A DNA stretch of 64,000 bases from Komagataeibacter nataicola (GCF_003207795.1 NZ_NIRT01000015.1:1-64000); one strand, 5' to 3'; positions 51,763 through 60,979 are shown, numbered from the stretch's first letter. Numbers and translations: made by a program. The notes: a model not told the origin generated them from the letters alone.

Positions 51763-53151
51763 TTATTTCTTGGGAAGCCACGATGGAAGCCAAAGCGTGG
51801 CAATTAACAGAAGACCATGAATCGCGCAGAGCAGGCCGAATGTCTCAGTGAATATCGTCGAAACGGGGTGGGAAACGACAGCAGCAGAGAGTCGCCATCC
51901 AAGGAAGGTGGCGCAGAGCGTTGTTATGGTTGGCCCACCCATCCGCTGTACGATGTTCAGCGCGGTCGTTGCCATAGGAATGTCCGGCCGTGCAACGGAC
52001 GCATAACCCGCGCTCATTGCAGGAATCCCGACTGTGCCGATGCCGGCACCACGCAGGAACAGAGCAATGGCCAATATGCCGACATTCAGACCGGTATAAG
52101 CAAGGACAGCGAGCAGCAGCGAGCCGACACAGGCGCATAGTGCGCCACAACTGGTCAGCCTGCGGATACCAAAGCGGTCCGTGAGATGTCCCATCAGGGG
52201 ATAGGTACACATCATCCCCAGCCCCAGCGGCAGCATGAACAGGCCGGTACGGTCGGATGAAACGCCACAGGCATGAATGAGCCACACCGGCAGCAGCATC
52301 TGTCCGGCAAACGTCACCCCATTCAACAGGAACATGGTCATCGCGGCCGCTGAAAACGCAGGCGTGTGAAACAACCTGAGATCGATCAGCGCACTGTCAC
52401 CTTTCCGTTGCGCCCAACGGAAGTACGCAACAAACAGCAGCAGAGCACCGCACAGGGATATTGGCCCGAGAAGCTGGCCCGCATGATCGGTTCCATAAAG
52501 AAGGAAAATCAGCGCAGGTGCCAGCAGGGCTAGCCCCGTCATATCAAGCGAGCGAGGCCGCACCTCAGCCCGATCGTCAGGCAGAAACAGGACGGCAAGA
52601 ACGAGCGCCAGCAAACCGAATGGCAGGTTGAGAAGAAAAATCCACCGCCAGGACGCAACCGACAGGATCGCGCCTGCAACGACCGGACCGAGAAGCGGGG
52701 CAAGCAGGACCGGCATGGTGACCGCACTGGCCACTTTAGGCAAATGGCTGCCCGCTGCGCGGGCAACCATCATCTGCGCCATAGGTGCAAGCAGTCCACC
52801 CGCCATCCCCTGTAAGAGGCGGAATGTGATGAGTGACGAAGCGGACCACGCCAGGGCGCAAAGACCTGAAGTAATCGTAAAAGCTCCAAAACACCCCAGA
52901 TAAACCGCCCTGCCGCCGATACGACCAACAAGCCATCCACTCAACGGCAGTGTCAGGGCAAGTGCCAGCAGATAGCCGCTCACTACCCATTGGATGACCG
53001 AAAATGGTGCATGCAGTGTCGTGACGAGATCCGGCAGCGAGACATTCACGATCGTCGCATCCAGTTGCGACATGAAAGACCCGATCGCTGCGACGCTGAC
53101 GATTTTCCAGATGCCCGCCGGAAGTCGGGCGGGCTCTTGCGATTGCGGCAA
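51763..53151 (-). CDS. DHA2-type MFS multidrug transporter (EmrB/QacA-like)
   Basis: A 462-aa permease of the 14-helix DHA2 family. MSQLDATIVNVSLPDL near residue 27-42 is motif D1 of the family, SGWLVGRIGGRAVYL is motif A, and GPVVAGAILSVASWRWIFLLNLPFG is motif C. It probably exports a hydrophobic or anionic compound by proton antiport. It lies 59 nt after the isochorismatase-like gene under the TetR-controlled promoter. Confidence 0.9.
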   Translation of the reverse strand: MPQSQEPARLPAGIWKIVSVAAIGSFMSQLDATIVNVSLPDLVTTLHAPFSVIQWVVSGYLLALALTLPLSGWLVGRIGGRAVYLGCFGAFTITSGLCALAWSASSLITFRLLQGMAGGLLAPMAQMMVARAAGSHLPKVASAVTMPVLLAPLLGPVVAGAILSVASWRWIFLLNLPFGLLALVLAVLFLPDDRAEVRPRSLDMTGLALLAPALIFLLYGTDHAGQLLGPISLCGALLLFVAYFRWAQRKGDSALIDLRLFHTPAFSAAAMTMFLLNGVTFAGQMLLPVWLIHACGVSSDRTGLFMLPLGLGMMCTYPLMGHLTDRFGIRRLTSCGALCACVGSLLLAVLAYTGLNVGILAIALFLRGAGIGTVGIPAMSAGYASVARPDIPMATTALNIVQRMGGPTITTLCATFLGWRLSAAVVSHPVSTIFTETFGLLCAIHGLLLIATLWLPSWLPKK

Positions 53152-53210
53152 AGCTGTTGCTTTCAGATTTGTGTCACGGCATTGAAAAACCGCGAACTAC
53201 TACTTTTTTC

Positions 53211-53780
53211 TCAGGATTCTAGAGTGATGGAGTCACTGGTCGTAACGCGGCCAAGCATCGGGAAAACGTGGTCACAGGCAAAGCGCTGCATTTCTTCAGC
53301 GAAAGTGGATGTCAGATCTTCTGCGATCACCACGCCGTAACCGTGCTCATGTGCGGCGCGGGCTGTGGACTCGACACCCATATTTGTTGCGATACCACCC
53401 AGTACGATCGTCGTGATTCCGCGCCGCCGAAGCTGAAGATCCAGATCGGTTCCATAGAAGGCACCCCACTGTTTCTTTGTGACAAGCAGGTCTGTCGGCT
53501 CGGCCAGCCCCTCGACCAGTTCGGTCCAGTCAGGGGCAAATCCGCCCGGGGGCGGCGCAAAAGGGCGATCGACCTCGGTATGCACGGCATCCGCGAAATC
53601 GGGCGCAAAGGCGACATTAACCAGAATGACGGGCGAACCTGCAGTCCGAAAACGGGATGCAAGCTTTTTGGAGCGCTCGACAACCGCCTCTCCTGTAAAG
53701 GGAGCCAGCGTGCGATCGACAATACCTTTCTGGAGATCAATCAGGATCAGGGCAGTCCGGGGCGCTGAAAGAGAAATCAT
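53211..53780 (-). CDS. isochorismatase-family hydrolase
   Basis: A 189-aa cysteine-hydrolase-fold protein. Asp15 (LIDLQ) and Lys103 (TKKQWGAFYGT) are present, but the position of the catalytic Cys is Gly135 (ATNMGVESTARAA). That is the version seen in isochorismatase-type enzymes rather than nicotinamidases. The start at 53780 follows GGGAAG. First gene of the TetR-controlled unit with an exporter. Substrate unknown. Confidence 0.88.
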   Translation of the reverse strand: MISLSAPRTALILIDLQKGIVDRTLAPFTGEAVVERSKKLASRFRTAGSPVILVNVAFAPDFADAVHTEVDRPFAPPPGGFAPDWTELVEGLAEPTDLLVTKKQWGAFYGTDLDLQLRRRGITTIVLGGIATNMGVESTARAAHEHGYGVVIAEDLTSTFAEEMQRFACDHVFPMLGRVTTSDSITLES

Positions 53781-53849
53781 GACGGTTCTTCCCTGTTTGC
53801 TCATATGTTTTACGGACTCGTTGTCCGCTGAGCGCGGAGTTGATAGAAA

Positions 53850-53894
53850 TTGAGGAAGCACTCAAACTGGGGTAATATTTGAGCATGGACTCAA
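53850..53894. promoter_or_regulatory. twin TTGAG-N6-CTCAA operators
   Basis: Two identical-format dyads, TTGAG-N6-CTCAA, lie at 53850-53865 and 53879-53894 (29 bp apart). The second overlaps the tetR start codon at 53885. They sit between the divergent isochorismatase unit and tetR and are almost certainly the TetR operators. Confidence 0.75.
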
Positions 53895-54544
53895 CTTCGT
53901 CAAGCAAAAAGCGGACGGCGCTTCAGCCGCGCCGTGCAGTCGGCCGGCAGAGAGTGGCGGAACTGCTGGCGGCTGCGTCCGATCTCATGGCGGAGCATGG
54001 CTATGAAGCCACCACAATGGCGGAGATCGCCAGCAGGGCCGGCGCAAAGATCGGTTCGCTCTACCGTTTCTTCCCCAACAAGGAGGCCGTCGGGGAAGCA
54101 CTTTTGCAGCACCACATGGCGATCGTGCATGACGAATATGAAGCGCTGGCAAAGCGGGCAGCAGATCTTTCACCGGAAGATTTGGCTGATATCCTGATTG
54201 ACCTGCTCGCGGTGCTTTATCCGCGTGTAAAATCCCTTCCGGCGCTGATGGAAGCGCATACTGACCGGACGGAAATCCGAGACCGGTCACGCCAGCAGGC
54301 TCTGGCCGGTATTTCGGCCGCCCTGCGGGTGTGCGCGCCCGGACTGCACGAGCAGACGGCCGGCGATATTGCGGCGGTTGTCCTGAACAATATGAAGGTC
54401 ATGCTGGGTATGACCCTGAAGGACGCTCCGACAACACCTGGTGCTCCGGATGAACTGCGCCGCATGAATCGGCTCTATCTTTCCGCCCGACTTGGTCCCT
54501 GCCAGAGAAAACAAATGGCCGGAAATTCAACAAAGACACGCTGA
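53885..54544 (+). CDS. TetR-family repressor
   Basis: A 219-aa TetR regulator. The helix-turn-helix reads ATTMAEIASRAGAKIGSLYRFFPNKEAVGEALL (about 40-72), after a Ser/Lys-rich N-terminus. The C-terminal domain resembles TetR_C_17 types. Its start codon lies inside the second TTGAG-N6-CTCAA dyad, so binding would block its own translation start region and transcription. It probably controls the isochorismatase-MFS-SnoaL unit. Confidence 0.9.
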   Translation: MDSTSSSKKRTALQPRRAVGRQRVAELLAAASDLMAEHGYEATTMAEIASRAGAKIGSLYRFFPNKEAVGEALLQHHMAIVHDEYEALAKRAADLSPEDLADILIDLLAVLYPRVKSLPALMEAHTDRTEIRDRSRQQALAGISAALRVCAPGLHEQTAGDIAAVVLNNMKVMLGMTLKDAPTTPGAPDELRRMNRLYLSARLGPCQRKQMAGNSTKTR

Positions 54545-54548
54545 TCCA

Positions 54549-55355
54549 TTATCCAGAATATCGCTCGGCCATATAACGTCCCGGAGACATACCCAGCACT
54601 TTGCGGAACATCGTCACGAAACTCGGTACACTCTCATAGCCTAGATGCCCCGCAACCTGCTGGATCGTCGCACCATCTGCCAGCCATTGAACAGCAAGCA
54701 TGACGTTCAACTGCTGCCGCCAGCGTCCGAAACTCATGCCGGTCTCCTGGCTGATCAGGCGCGACAGGGTGCGCTCGCTGACTCCGGCCTGTCTGGCCCA
54801 GGTATCGAGCGTTTTCCGCTCACCTGGCGCCCCGGTCATCATGCTGACAATCCCTCGAAGACGCCTGTCGACAGGCATGGGAAGATGGAGATCCTCGATC
54901 CTGGCCCGTGCAAGTTCATCAAGAAGCACGTCCAGCAGGCGTGAGTTTACGCCGTTTTCTTCATAGTAGAGTGGCAGTTCGGATGCCCGAACCAGCAACT
55001 CGCGAAGCAGCGGCGTTACGGCGACCGCACAGCAGGTTTCAGGCAAGGGAGGACCAAGCGCGGGATCAATGAATGCATTATACCCCTCAAGCGCACCGCT
55101 TATCCTGATGGCATGGCGTGCCCCGCCTGGTATCCAGATGGCACTACGCGGCGGAACAACCCATAATCCGCTATCCCCTTCGCAGGTAAGCGCGCCGCGT
55201 TGCACCAGCATAATCTGGCTTTTGGCATGACTGTGAAAGTCCAGTTCCATGCTCTCAGCCTGCCCGGCCGCATAACCGTAGGTTACGATCGCCCGGGGAA
55301 CGTCATCCGGTTCGATCCAGTCTTCCGTCTTCGACAATTCGTTCAGCATGGGCAT
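54549..55355 (-). CDS. AraC-family regulator with cupin domain
   Basis: A 268-aa regulator: an N-terminal cupin (about 25-110: MELDFHSHAKSQIMLVQRGALTCEGDSGLWVVPPRSAIWIPGGARHAIRI) and C-terminal AraC domains (about 165-262: TWARQAGVSERTLSRLISQETGMSFGRWRQQL, VAGHLGYESVPSFVTMFRKVLGMSPGRYM). Similar in type to the NimR-like regulator at 30465. Divergent from the O-methyltransferase at 55506. Its 3' end lies 4 nt from that of the tetR gene. The start is uncertain among ATGs at 55355, 55349 and 55436. Confidence 0.87.
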   Translation of the reverse strand: MPMLNELSKTEDWIEPDDVPRAIVTYGYAAGQAESMELDFHSHAKSQIMLVQRGALTCEGDSGLWVVPPRSAIWIPGGARHAIRISGALEGYNAFIDPALGPPLPETCCAVAVTPLLRELLVRASELPLYYEENGVNSRLLDVLLDELARARIEDLHLPMPVDRRLRGIVSMMTGAPGERKTLDTWARQAGVSERTLSRLISQETGMSFGRWRQQLNVMLAVQWLADGATIQQVAGHLGYESVPSFVTMFRKVLGMSPGRYMAERYSG

Positions 55356-55505
55356 AGACGTATTTTTGACGGCAAGGATCAGTTTGGCAAGATTGAATAA
55401 TAATCTGACCTGATATCTGAATGACGCCATATCCATGCAGGACTATTCCTGAGCAGACAATCAATCAAAATTTTCAAGATCCTGACATCTGCGAAAGGAC
55501 GCCCC

Positions 55506-56201
55506 ATGAACACATTGACCACTAGCCCAGTCATTACCCTCCTGGAAACGCTGCACAGGAATGCAGAAACGTCCGACCGCGAACTCATGGAAACCATGAT
55601 GGCGCGCTTTAACGCACCGGAAACATCGGCTGAACAGGTGATGGCAGAACTACTTGCCCAAGAAAGAGCCGACTATCGGAGCGTCTATCACGACTATGCC
55701 GACAATTTTCTCGCCGTCTCGCCGCGCTACGGTCAGTTTCTCTACATGATGACACGAGCCTGCAAAGCCCGTCGGGTCGTAGAATTCGGCACGTCTATGG
55801 GAATCTCGACCATTTATCTGGCCACGGCCCTTCGTGACAATGGTGGCGGGCAGTTGATCGGTAGCGAAATGGAACGCACCAAGGTGGCACAGGCGCGGGC
55901 AAATCTTGATGCAGCAGGCTTAGCTGATCTTGTGGATATTCGTGAAGGCGATGCGCTTGAAACGCTCCGCGATATTGATGGACCGGTTGATCTTCTCCTA
56001 CTCGACGGTGCGTTCTCGCTCTATCTGCCAGTTCTGAAACTGATCGAACCCCGGCTGGCACCCGGCGCAGCGATCTTCGGCGAAAATGCGTTTGATCCGG
56101 ACTACATCGCTTACCTGAACAACCCGGCGAATGGATATTTGTCCCAGACGCTGCCGCTGGACGAAGGCCGAGGCAATGGGTTCGCTGTCAGGGTCGGGTG
56201 A
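55506..56201 (+). CDS. O-methyltransferase-like SAM-dependent enzyme
   Basis: A 231-aa class I methyltransferase of the catechol-O-methyltransferase-like family. VVEFGTSMGISTIYLATAL near 95-113 binds S-adenosylmethionine, and LLLLDGAFSLYLPVLKLI near 162 is the post-motif loop with the metal-binding Asp. The C-terminal FGENAFDPDY replaces the usual DNV-type motif. Likely target of the divergent AraC regulator. Acceptor unknown. Confidence 0.87.
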   Translation: MNTLTTSPVITLLETLHRNAETSDRELMETMMARFNAPETSAEQVMAELLAQERADYRSVYHDYADNFLAVSPRYGQFLYMMTRACKARRVVEFGTSMGISTIYLATALRDNGGGQLIGSEMERTKVAQARANLDAAGLADLVDIREGDALETLRDIDGPVDLLLLDGAFSLYLPVLKLIEPRLAPGAAIFGENAFDPDYIAYLNNPANGYLSQTLPLDEGRGNGFAVRVG

Positions 56202-56307
56202 TGTCACACGGAGAGCAGCCAGATTAAATCTTAAAACCTAGATATTGACATATCTCGATGTATAGCTATGTTTGGCAGTGTCACTCACCCACAGAAGGAG
56301 ACGCCCG

Positions 56308-56445
56308 GTGAAGTTTGCCAATCAGCTCGATACCGACGCCGAGCGCTTCGGTGGTTACAAAAGGTCAGGCATTGAACGCGAAACCCAAAAATTAGCGCTT
56401 GATGCCCGCAGCCGGCTCAACGAGGCTTCTGCCGGACTGTTCTGA
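56308..56445 (+). pseudogene. C-terminal relic of an aldehyde dehydrogenase
   Basis: A 45-codon GTG frame with AGAAGGAG 8 nt upstream encodes KFANQLDTDAERFGGYKRSG, then IERE. This is the C-terminal FGGYKxSGxGRE motif of aldehyde dehydrogenases with the preceding NQLD segment. The remaining 20 residues do not follow the family. It lies just upstream of the OYE gene, so an ALDH gene was probably lost here. Whether the peptide is made is unknown. Confidence 0.6.
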
Positions 56446-56513
56446 TCCCGAGTGGATATGAGGCCTTTCATGCCCTCGTACATTGATGTTTCTCAATATC
56501 TAGGATTCGCAAA

Positions 56514-57638
56514 ATGCAGAACTCGGTTCTCTTCGACAGTCTGACCCTGGGTCCGTATACCCTCAGAAATCGGATCGTTCTCCCCCCGCTCACACGTTCT
56601 CGCAGTTCCCAGCCGGGAAACATCCCCAATGATCTGATGGCGACCTACTACCGCCAACGCTCCAGTGCAGGGTTCATGGTGACCGAGGGGACACAGATCG
56701 AACCACGTGGGCAGGGATATGCGTGGACACCCGGCATCTACAGTCCCGAACAGGTCGAGGGCTGGCGCAAGATAACCGATGCCGTTCACGCCGAAGGCGG
56801 AACCATCTTCTTGCAATTATGGCATGTGGGGCGCGTATCTCATACCTCCCTACAGCCTGGTGGCGCCGCTCCGGTCGCGCCGTCGGCGATCCCGGCCGAC
56901 AATGTCAGAGTGTTCGTTGAAACCGGCCCGGGCCAGGGCGCTCTCACACTACCGTCGGCACCGCGCGCCCTGACCACCGCAGAGGTCAAGGAACTGGTCC
57001 AGCTCTATGCCCAGGCCGCGCGCAATGCTCTCGATGCAGGCTTTGACGGCGTGGAGATCCACAGCGCGAACGGCTATCTGATAAACCAGTTCATTTCTAC
57101 CCACACCAATCAGCGCGAGGATGAATATGGCGGCTCACTGGAAAACCGACTGAGATTCCTGGCCGAAGTGACGCAGGCGGTTGCCGATGTCGTCGGTAAA
57201 GAGCGCATGGGAGTTCGCTTTTCTCCCCTGTTCGCCACCACCGACGAGGACCGCGTCTATCTTGGTCTTGTCGAGGAAGACCCCCACACGACCTACATCG
57301 AGGCCATAAAGGTTCTCGAAAAAGTTGGGATCGCTTACGTCTCGATTGCCGAGGCGGATTGGGATAACGCGCCCGAACTGCCTGAATCCTTCCGTGCGGA
57401 CATACGGAAAAACTTCAGCGGCCGGGTTCTTTATGCCGGCAGGTACACTCCCGAGCGTGGCGTGCGCGTGGTCAAGGCAGGCTTGGGCGATCTGATTGCC
57501 TTCGGCCGGCCCTTCATCGCAAACCCCGATTTGCCGGAGCGTATCGCTCATGGCTGGCCACTCAATCCAGTAGATCCGAAGACCATGTATGGCGGCACCG
57601 CCAAAGGATATACTGACTATCCCACCTATCAGCGTTAG
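56514..57638 (+). CDS. nemA: alkene reductase, Old Yellow Enzyme family (NemA-like)
   Basis: A 374-aa FMN-dependent OYE. LPPLTRSRSS near 23-32 and QLWHVGRVSH near 100 shape the FMN site. HSANGYL near 180 gives the His/Asn pair that activates the substrate carbonyl, followed by NQREDEYGGSLENRLRF. C-terminal GRPFIANPDLPERI binds the phosphate. Reduces activated alkenes, N-ethylmaleimide or nitro compounds with NADPH. An ArsR-type gene follows. Symbol by similarity. Confidence 0.92.
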   Translation: MQNSVLFDSLTLGPYTLRNRIVLPPLTRSRSSQPGNIPNDLMATYYRQRSSAGFMVTEGTQIEPRGQGYAWTPGIYSPEQVEGWRKITDAVHAEGGTIFLQLWHVGRVSHTSLQPGGAAPVAPSAIPADNVRVFVETGPGQGALTLPSAPRALTTAEVKELVQLYAQAARNALDAGFDGVEIHSANGYLINQFISTHTNQREDEYGGSLENRLRFLAEVTQAVADVVGKERMGVRFSPLFATTDEDRVYLGLVEEDPHTTYIEAIKVLEKVGIAYVSIAEADWDNAPELPESFRADIRKNFSGRVLYAGRYTPERGVRVVKAGLGDLIAFGRPFIANPDLPERIAHGWPLNPVDPKTMYGGTAKGYTDYPTYQR

Positions 57639-57647
57639 GCGCTTCAG

Positions 57648-57673
57648 GCCGTGTCCAGACATCTGGACACGGC
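57648..57673 (+). terminator. 12-bp stem hairpin after the OYE gene
   Basis: GCCGTGTCCAGA and its perfect inverse are separated by 2 nt, starting 10 nt after the OYE stop. No U-run follows. Likely a terminator or 3'-end stabiliser. Confidence 0.5.
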
Positions 57674-57756
57674 TTCTGACGCTTCCAGCGTAATTAGGTC
57701 CATCCAACAGGCAGCGAAATATTGCTATATTGGAATTTCTCGCTATATGGAGGATC

Positions 57757-58062
57757 ATGAGCATCGATATCAACGACGCACTGAAGGCCCTGGACAACCC
57801 CGCCCGGCTGGCAATCTTGGCGAAGCTCAAGGACCCTCGCAAGAATTACCCTGAACAGGAAGTTGATCCTGAACAGGTAGGTGTCTGCGTGAGCATCATA
57901 CAGGAGCGGGCCGGTCTGTCTCAGTCAACCATTTCGCTGTATCTGACAGCGCTGCAACGCGCCAAACTTGTCACATCGCAGCGCATAGGCCCCTGGACCT
58001 ATTACAAGCGCGATGAGGCGAACATCGCAGCTTTTTTGAAGCAGTTACAAGACCTGATTTGA
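57757..58062 (+). CDS. ArsR-family small winged-helix regulator
   Basis: A 101-aa ArsR-like protein: ALKALDNPARLAILAKLKDP at the start, GVCVSIIQERAGLSQSTISLYLTALQRAKLVTSQRIGPWTYYKRDE in the middle. No metal-binding CVC motif; a single Cys (GVCVSI) could be a redox or electrophile sensor. ATGGAGG precedes the start at 57757. It follows the OYE gene and is probably its regulator. GCTATAT occurs twice just upstream (within 57722-57749). Confidence 0.85.
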   Translation: MSIDINDALKALDNPARLAILAKLKDPRKNYPEQEVDPEQVGVCVSIIQERAGLSQSTISLYLTALQRAKLVTSQRIGPWTYYKRDEANIAAFLKQLQDLI

Positions 58063-58153
58063 ATGGCAGACTGTCCTCTTTGTTCAAACTTTCTAAAGTT
58101 CAACAGTTAGACGTTCTCGCGATATTCCTAGCAACTGTGTTTAAGCGGCGGAG

Positions 58154-58437
58154 CTAATGCGCCATGGCAGGCCTGTTTTTGAGGACGGCGTTGGCGATTG
58201 TGATGAGACACCGTGCGATAGCGACGATCACCAGTTTATGTGGCTTACCCCGCTCCTTCATGCGCCTGGCAACAGCTTTCAGAACTGGATTATGGCAGGC
58301 CGCTGCCAGTCCTGCCTGAAACAGGACGTGGCGGAGAGATCTTCTCCCCCTGGAATGACACGTTTCCCACGCATCGCGCCACGATCATGAGCCATTGGCG
58401 CAAGTCCGGCCATGCGCAAAGGCCTGACCTGCTGGCT
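58154..58437 (-). mobile_element. IS110-family transposase relic (C-terminal part)
   Basis: Minus-strand reading gives MAGLAPMAHDRGAMRGKRVIPG and, after a frameshift at a run of five G/C, SLRHVLFQAGLAAACHNPVLK and a C-terminal stretch ending at 58154. This is the conserved C-terminal transposase_20 region of IS110 elements. One extra base in the homopolymer breaks the frame. The N-terminal part is absent; the relic joins the truncated panE at about 58438. Confidence 0.75.
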
Positions 58438-58438
58438 G

Positions 58439-59068
58439 GCTGGCGACATCCCCTACGGTTCCGCGCATCAGGCAGCAGATGCTGCCCAGGGCGGCGAGCA
58501 GAACCCATTTGTCCCACATATCCTGCAGGATGTGGGCGGAACACACGGTTTCAAATCCGGGGCCCGACAGAGCTTCCGCAATACTGCGCGCCGCTGGCGT
58601 ATCACGACCTTCCCGCTCCCCCACGGAAAGCCAGGGAAGGGAACCTGTTTGGACAATGCGCCCTTGCGCATCAAGCTTGCTGACGATAAAGCACGTGCCT
58701 CCCATGACCGCGGCAGGACCAAAGCGGTCTGCCAGAATATCAAGATGCTGCATGCCGTTGAGCAACGGGACAATCCGTGTCTGCGGTCCCACCGCAGGCG
58801 CAAAATCGTCCATTACAGCCGTCAGGGAATAGGCTTTTACGCTGAGCAGGATGATGTCGTAGGGATCGTCAATGTCACCGGCCATCACCATCCGGGGGGT
58901 GATGGTGACGTTGCCAATGGAACTGATCAGGCACAGGTCCTCGGCACGGAGCTGCTGCAGGCGTCTTTCCCGCACCAGAAAGGTCACGTCATGCCCGGCG
59001 CGGGCCATGCGGGCGCCAAAATACCCACCCACGGCACCCGCGCCGACAACAAGAATTCTGGAACCCAT
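58439..59068 (-). pseudogene. panE: 3'-truncated ketopantoate reductase
   Basis: The N-terminal 210 residues of an ApbA/PanE protein are intact: ILVVGAGAVGGYFGARMARAGHDVTFLVR (NADP site), IILLSVKAYSL, LLNGMQHLDIL and the DKWVLLAALGSICCLMRGT region. The frame then runs into IS110 sequence and stops 17 codons later. About a third of the C-terminal domain is missing, so activity is unlikely. GAGGAAAC precedes the ATG. Confidence 0.8.
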
Positions 59069-59154
59069 CACGCTGTTTCCTCTCTTTAGTCCACCCTGAC
59101 GTGTTGCGGTTGAAGGCGAGTTGAAGCGCTCTGGAGGTAGGGGTCAAGACAGGC

Positions 59155-60600
59155 TCAGAATCTCGACCTTCCCGGGTGCCGGGCCTTGATGCCGGCCTCG
59201 TCGATATAGGTCTCGACGACCTGAAGGCTTTTGTGCCGCGAGAAGCGCTTCAGTTCCAGAAGGTCATACCCGTCTTTCGCTCCCGTGGTGATGGCCCCGC
59301 GGCGCAGGCTGTGCCCGCCAAAATCCCCTTCGAGGTGGGTGTCGCCGCATCGCTTACGGATGATGTCCGTGACCGCCCGGTCCGACAGGGCGTGCGGCCC
59401 GATCCTGGGCGAGGTCCCGACGGGAGTGGTGCCCGCCCTGCGGTCCCGCGCTGACCAGATGCGCCGGAAGACCGGGCCTTCCGTGATCCCGGCCTGCCGG
59501 AGCCAGGCTTCGTACGCCAGAACCGGGCAGTTCCGGGTCAGGCCCCGCGGAATGCCGATCAGCGCGCCCTTGCGCTGGGGATCCCCCTTGGACCGGCCCA
59601 GCCGGATCTGCATGCCATCCTCGTCCATCGTGATGTCGTCCACCTTCAGTGCGGCAAGCTCGGAGCGTCGGAACGCGCCGGCAAAACCGAGGAGCAGAAT
59701 GGCCCGGTCCCGCGCGCCGACCAGATCATGTGGACTGATGGTATCGACGACCCGGACCAGCCTGTCCCAGGTGAGCGCGGTTTTCTGGCGGGGCAGGGTC
59801 TCCTTTGCCTCCCGACGGATGCCGGCGAGGGTTGCGGTCACCATCGGATGGGAAGTCGGCACAGCGATCTGGGCCAGGTGGTGCAGGTAGCGCAGGGCGG
59901 CACGGTGCAGGTCGATGGTGCTGGTCCTGCGCCCCTGCAGCGCCATGTCGGCCAGATAGGCGGCGACGTCTTCACCGCGGGCAGGCAGGGCGGGCAGGGC
60001 ATGGCCAGCAGCCCACTGGCACCAGGATCGCACGGCGGCACGATAGGTGCGCAGCGTGTTCCCGGCCTTGCTGCGGTGCATATAGGCATCGGCCGCCTGA
60101 CGGGCGGTGGCAAGGCGGCCATCATGTTCAGGTACGGGTTGTGCCGAGACGACGGAAAACCATTGCGCGACGGTAGCTGCCGGCTGGCCGACGGGTGCAG
60201 GAGGCGCTGCGTCTGACGTCTCGGGACAGGACCCTACGGACTGGAGCGGTCGGAACCAGGCCAGGAAGCTGGGCGTGCCGTCATCAATTTCCAGTCCGAC
60301 GGCCAGTTCAAACCCCGATGGGGCATTGCCAACATGGTCCTGAGCCATCTGCTGGGCCGCTGCGGCATATGGCACGCCCTGCGCGAGAGGGGTATCCGGG
60401 GAATAGGTGCCGTCCGGCCGCTCGATACCGGCCAGAAGCAGGGGCAGGGGTGGGGTGAAACGCGCGGTCGAGAGGATTTCGCGCCAGCGCGCCGGATCCT
60501 GTGTCTCGGCCAGACGCTGCCGTGTCAAATGGTCAACGCGGGCGTGCAGCGCGGCCTGCGCGCGCCTGCTGGAGCCGAGGATCCGGACGTCGCTCAGCAT
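59155..60600 (-). CDS. tyrosine recombinase / phage-type integrase
   Basis: A 481-aa tyrosine recombinase. The N-terminal SAM-like core-binding domain is at about 165-250, and the catalytic domain has R311 (FRRSEL), H430 and R433 (HSLRRG), H456 (SRHKS) and Y465 (ETYID). The first 150 residues are an unusual extension of unknown fold. GGGAAAG precedes the ATG. A 10-10-10 inverted-arm site lies 69 nt upstream (60669-60698) and may be its target. Could be a plasmid dimer resolvase or the integrase of an embedded element. Confidence 0.9.
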   Translation of the reverse strand: MLSDVRILGSSRRAQAALHARVDHLTRQRLAETQDPARWREILSTARFTPPLPLLLAGIERPDGTYSPDTPLAQGVPYAAAAQQMAQDHVGNAPSGFELAVGLEIDDGTPSFLAWFRPLQSVGSCPETSDAAPPAPVGQPAATVAQWFSVVSAQPVPEHDGRLATARQAADAYMHRSKAGNTLRTYRAAVRSWCQWAAGHALPALPARGEDVAAYLADMALQGRRTSTIDLHRAALRYLHHLAQIAVPTSHPMVTATLAGIRREAKETLPRQKTALTWDRLVRVVDTISPHDLVGARDRAILLLGFAGAFRRSELAALKVDDITMDEDGMQIRLGRSKGDPQRKGALIGIPRGLTRNCPVLAYEAWLRQAGITEGPVFRRIWSARDRRAGTTPVGTSPRIGPHALSDRAVTDIIRKRCGDTHLEGDFGGHSLRRGAITTGAKDGYDLLELKRFSRHKSLQVVETYIDEAGIKARHPGRSRF

Positions 60601-60668
60601 GACCGGCTTTCCCGGTCAGAAGCCCCCTGGGTGCAGAAAAGGTGACCGGGGTCGCCCCTGCCTCTTTT

Positions 60669-60698
60669 CCGCTGGCCCGGTCTAGGCTGGGCCAGCGG
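60669..60698. other. inverted-arm site upstream of integrase (possible recombination core)
   Basis: CCGCTGGCCC (60669-60678) and GGGCCAGCGG (60689-60698) are perfect inverted 10-bp arms around a 10-bp asymmetric spacer. This resembles a tyrosine-recombinase core site. The alternative is an operator or terminator hairpin. The remainder of the 379-nt gap 60601-60979 has no gene I can support. Confidence 0.45.
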
Positions 60699-60979
60699 TT
60701 CGGAAGGACAGAGCCGACCGCTACGCGGGCAGCAGGGGAGGGGCAGACAGGCAGGCAGGGTGGAAAGGCTCTGGAACAGGCGCATTTTGGGATTTTTGTC
60801 GAAATGCCTCATGAATGGAAACAGAAATCCTATTTTACCAACCACCTATTTGGCACCGTCCAGTTAATCGTGGCCGAAAATGCCATCCAGCGCGGTCGGG
60901 AGCTCTGTCAGATTATCCGCGTCCATAATGCAGCGACCTTGAAGGTTTTTTCGTGGTTGAACAGTAAACTACATGTTTG

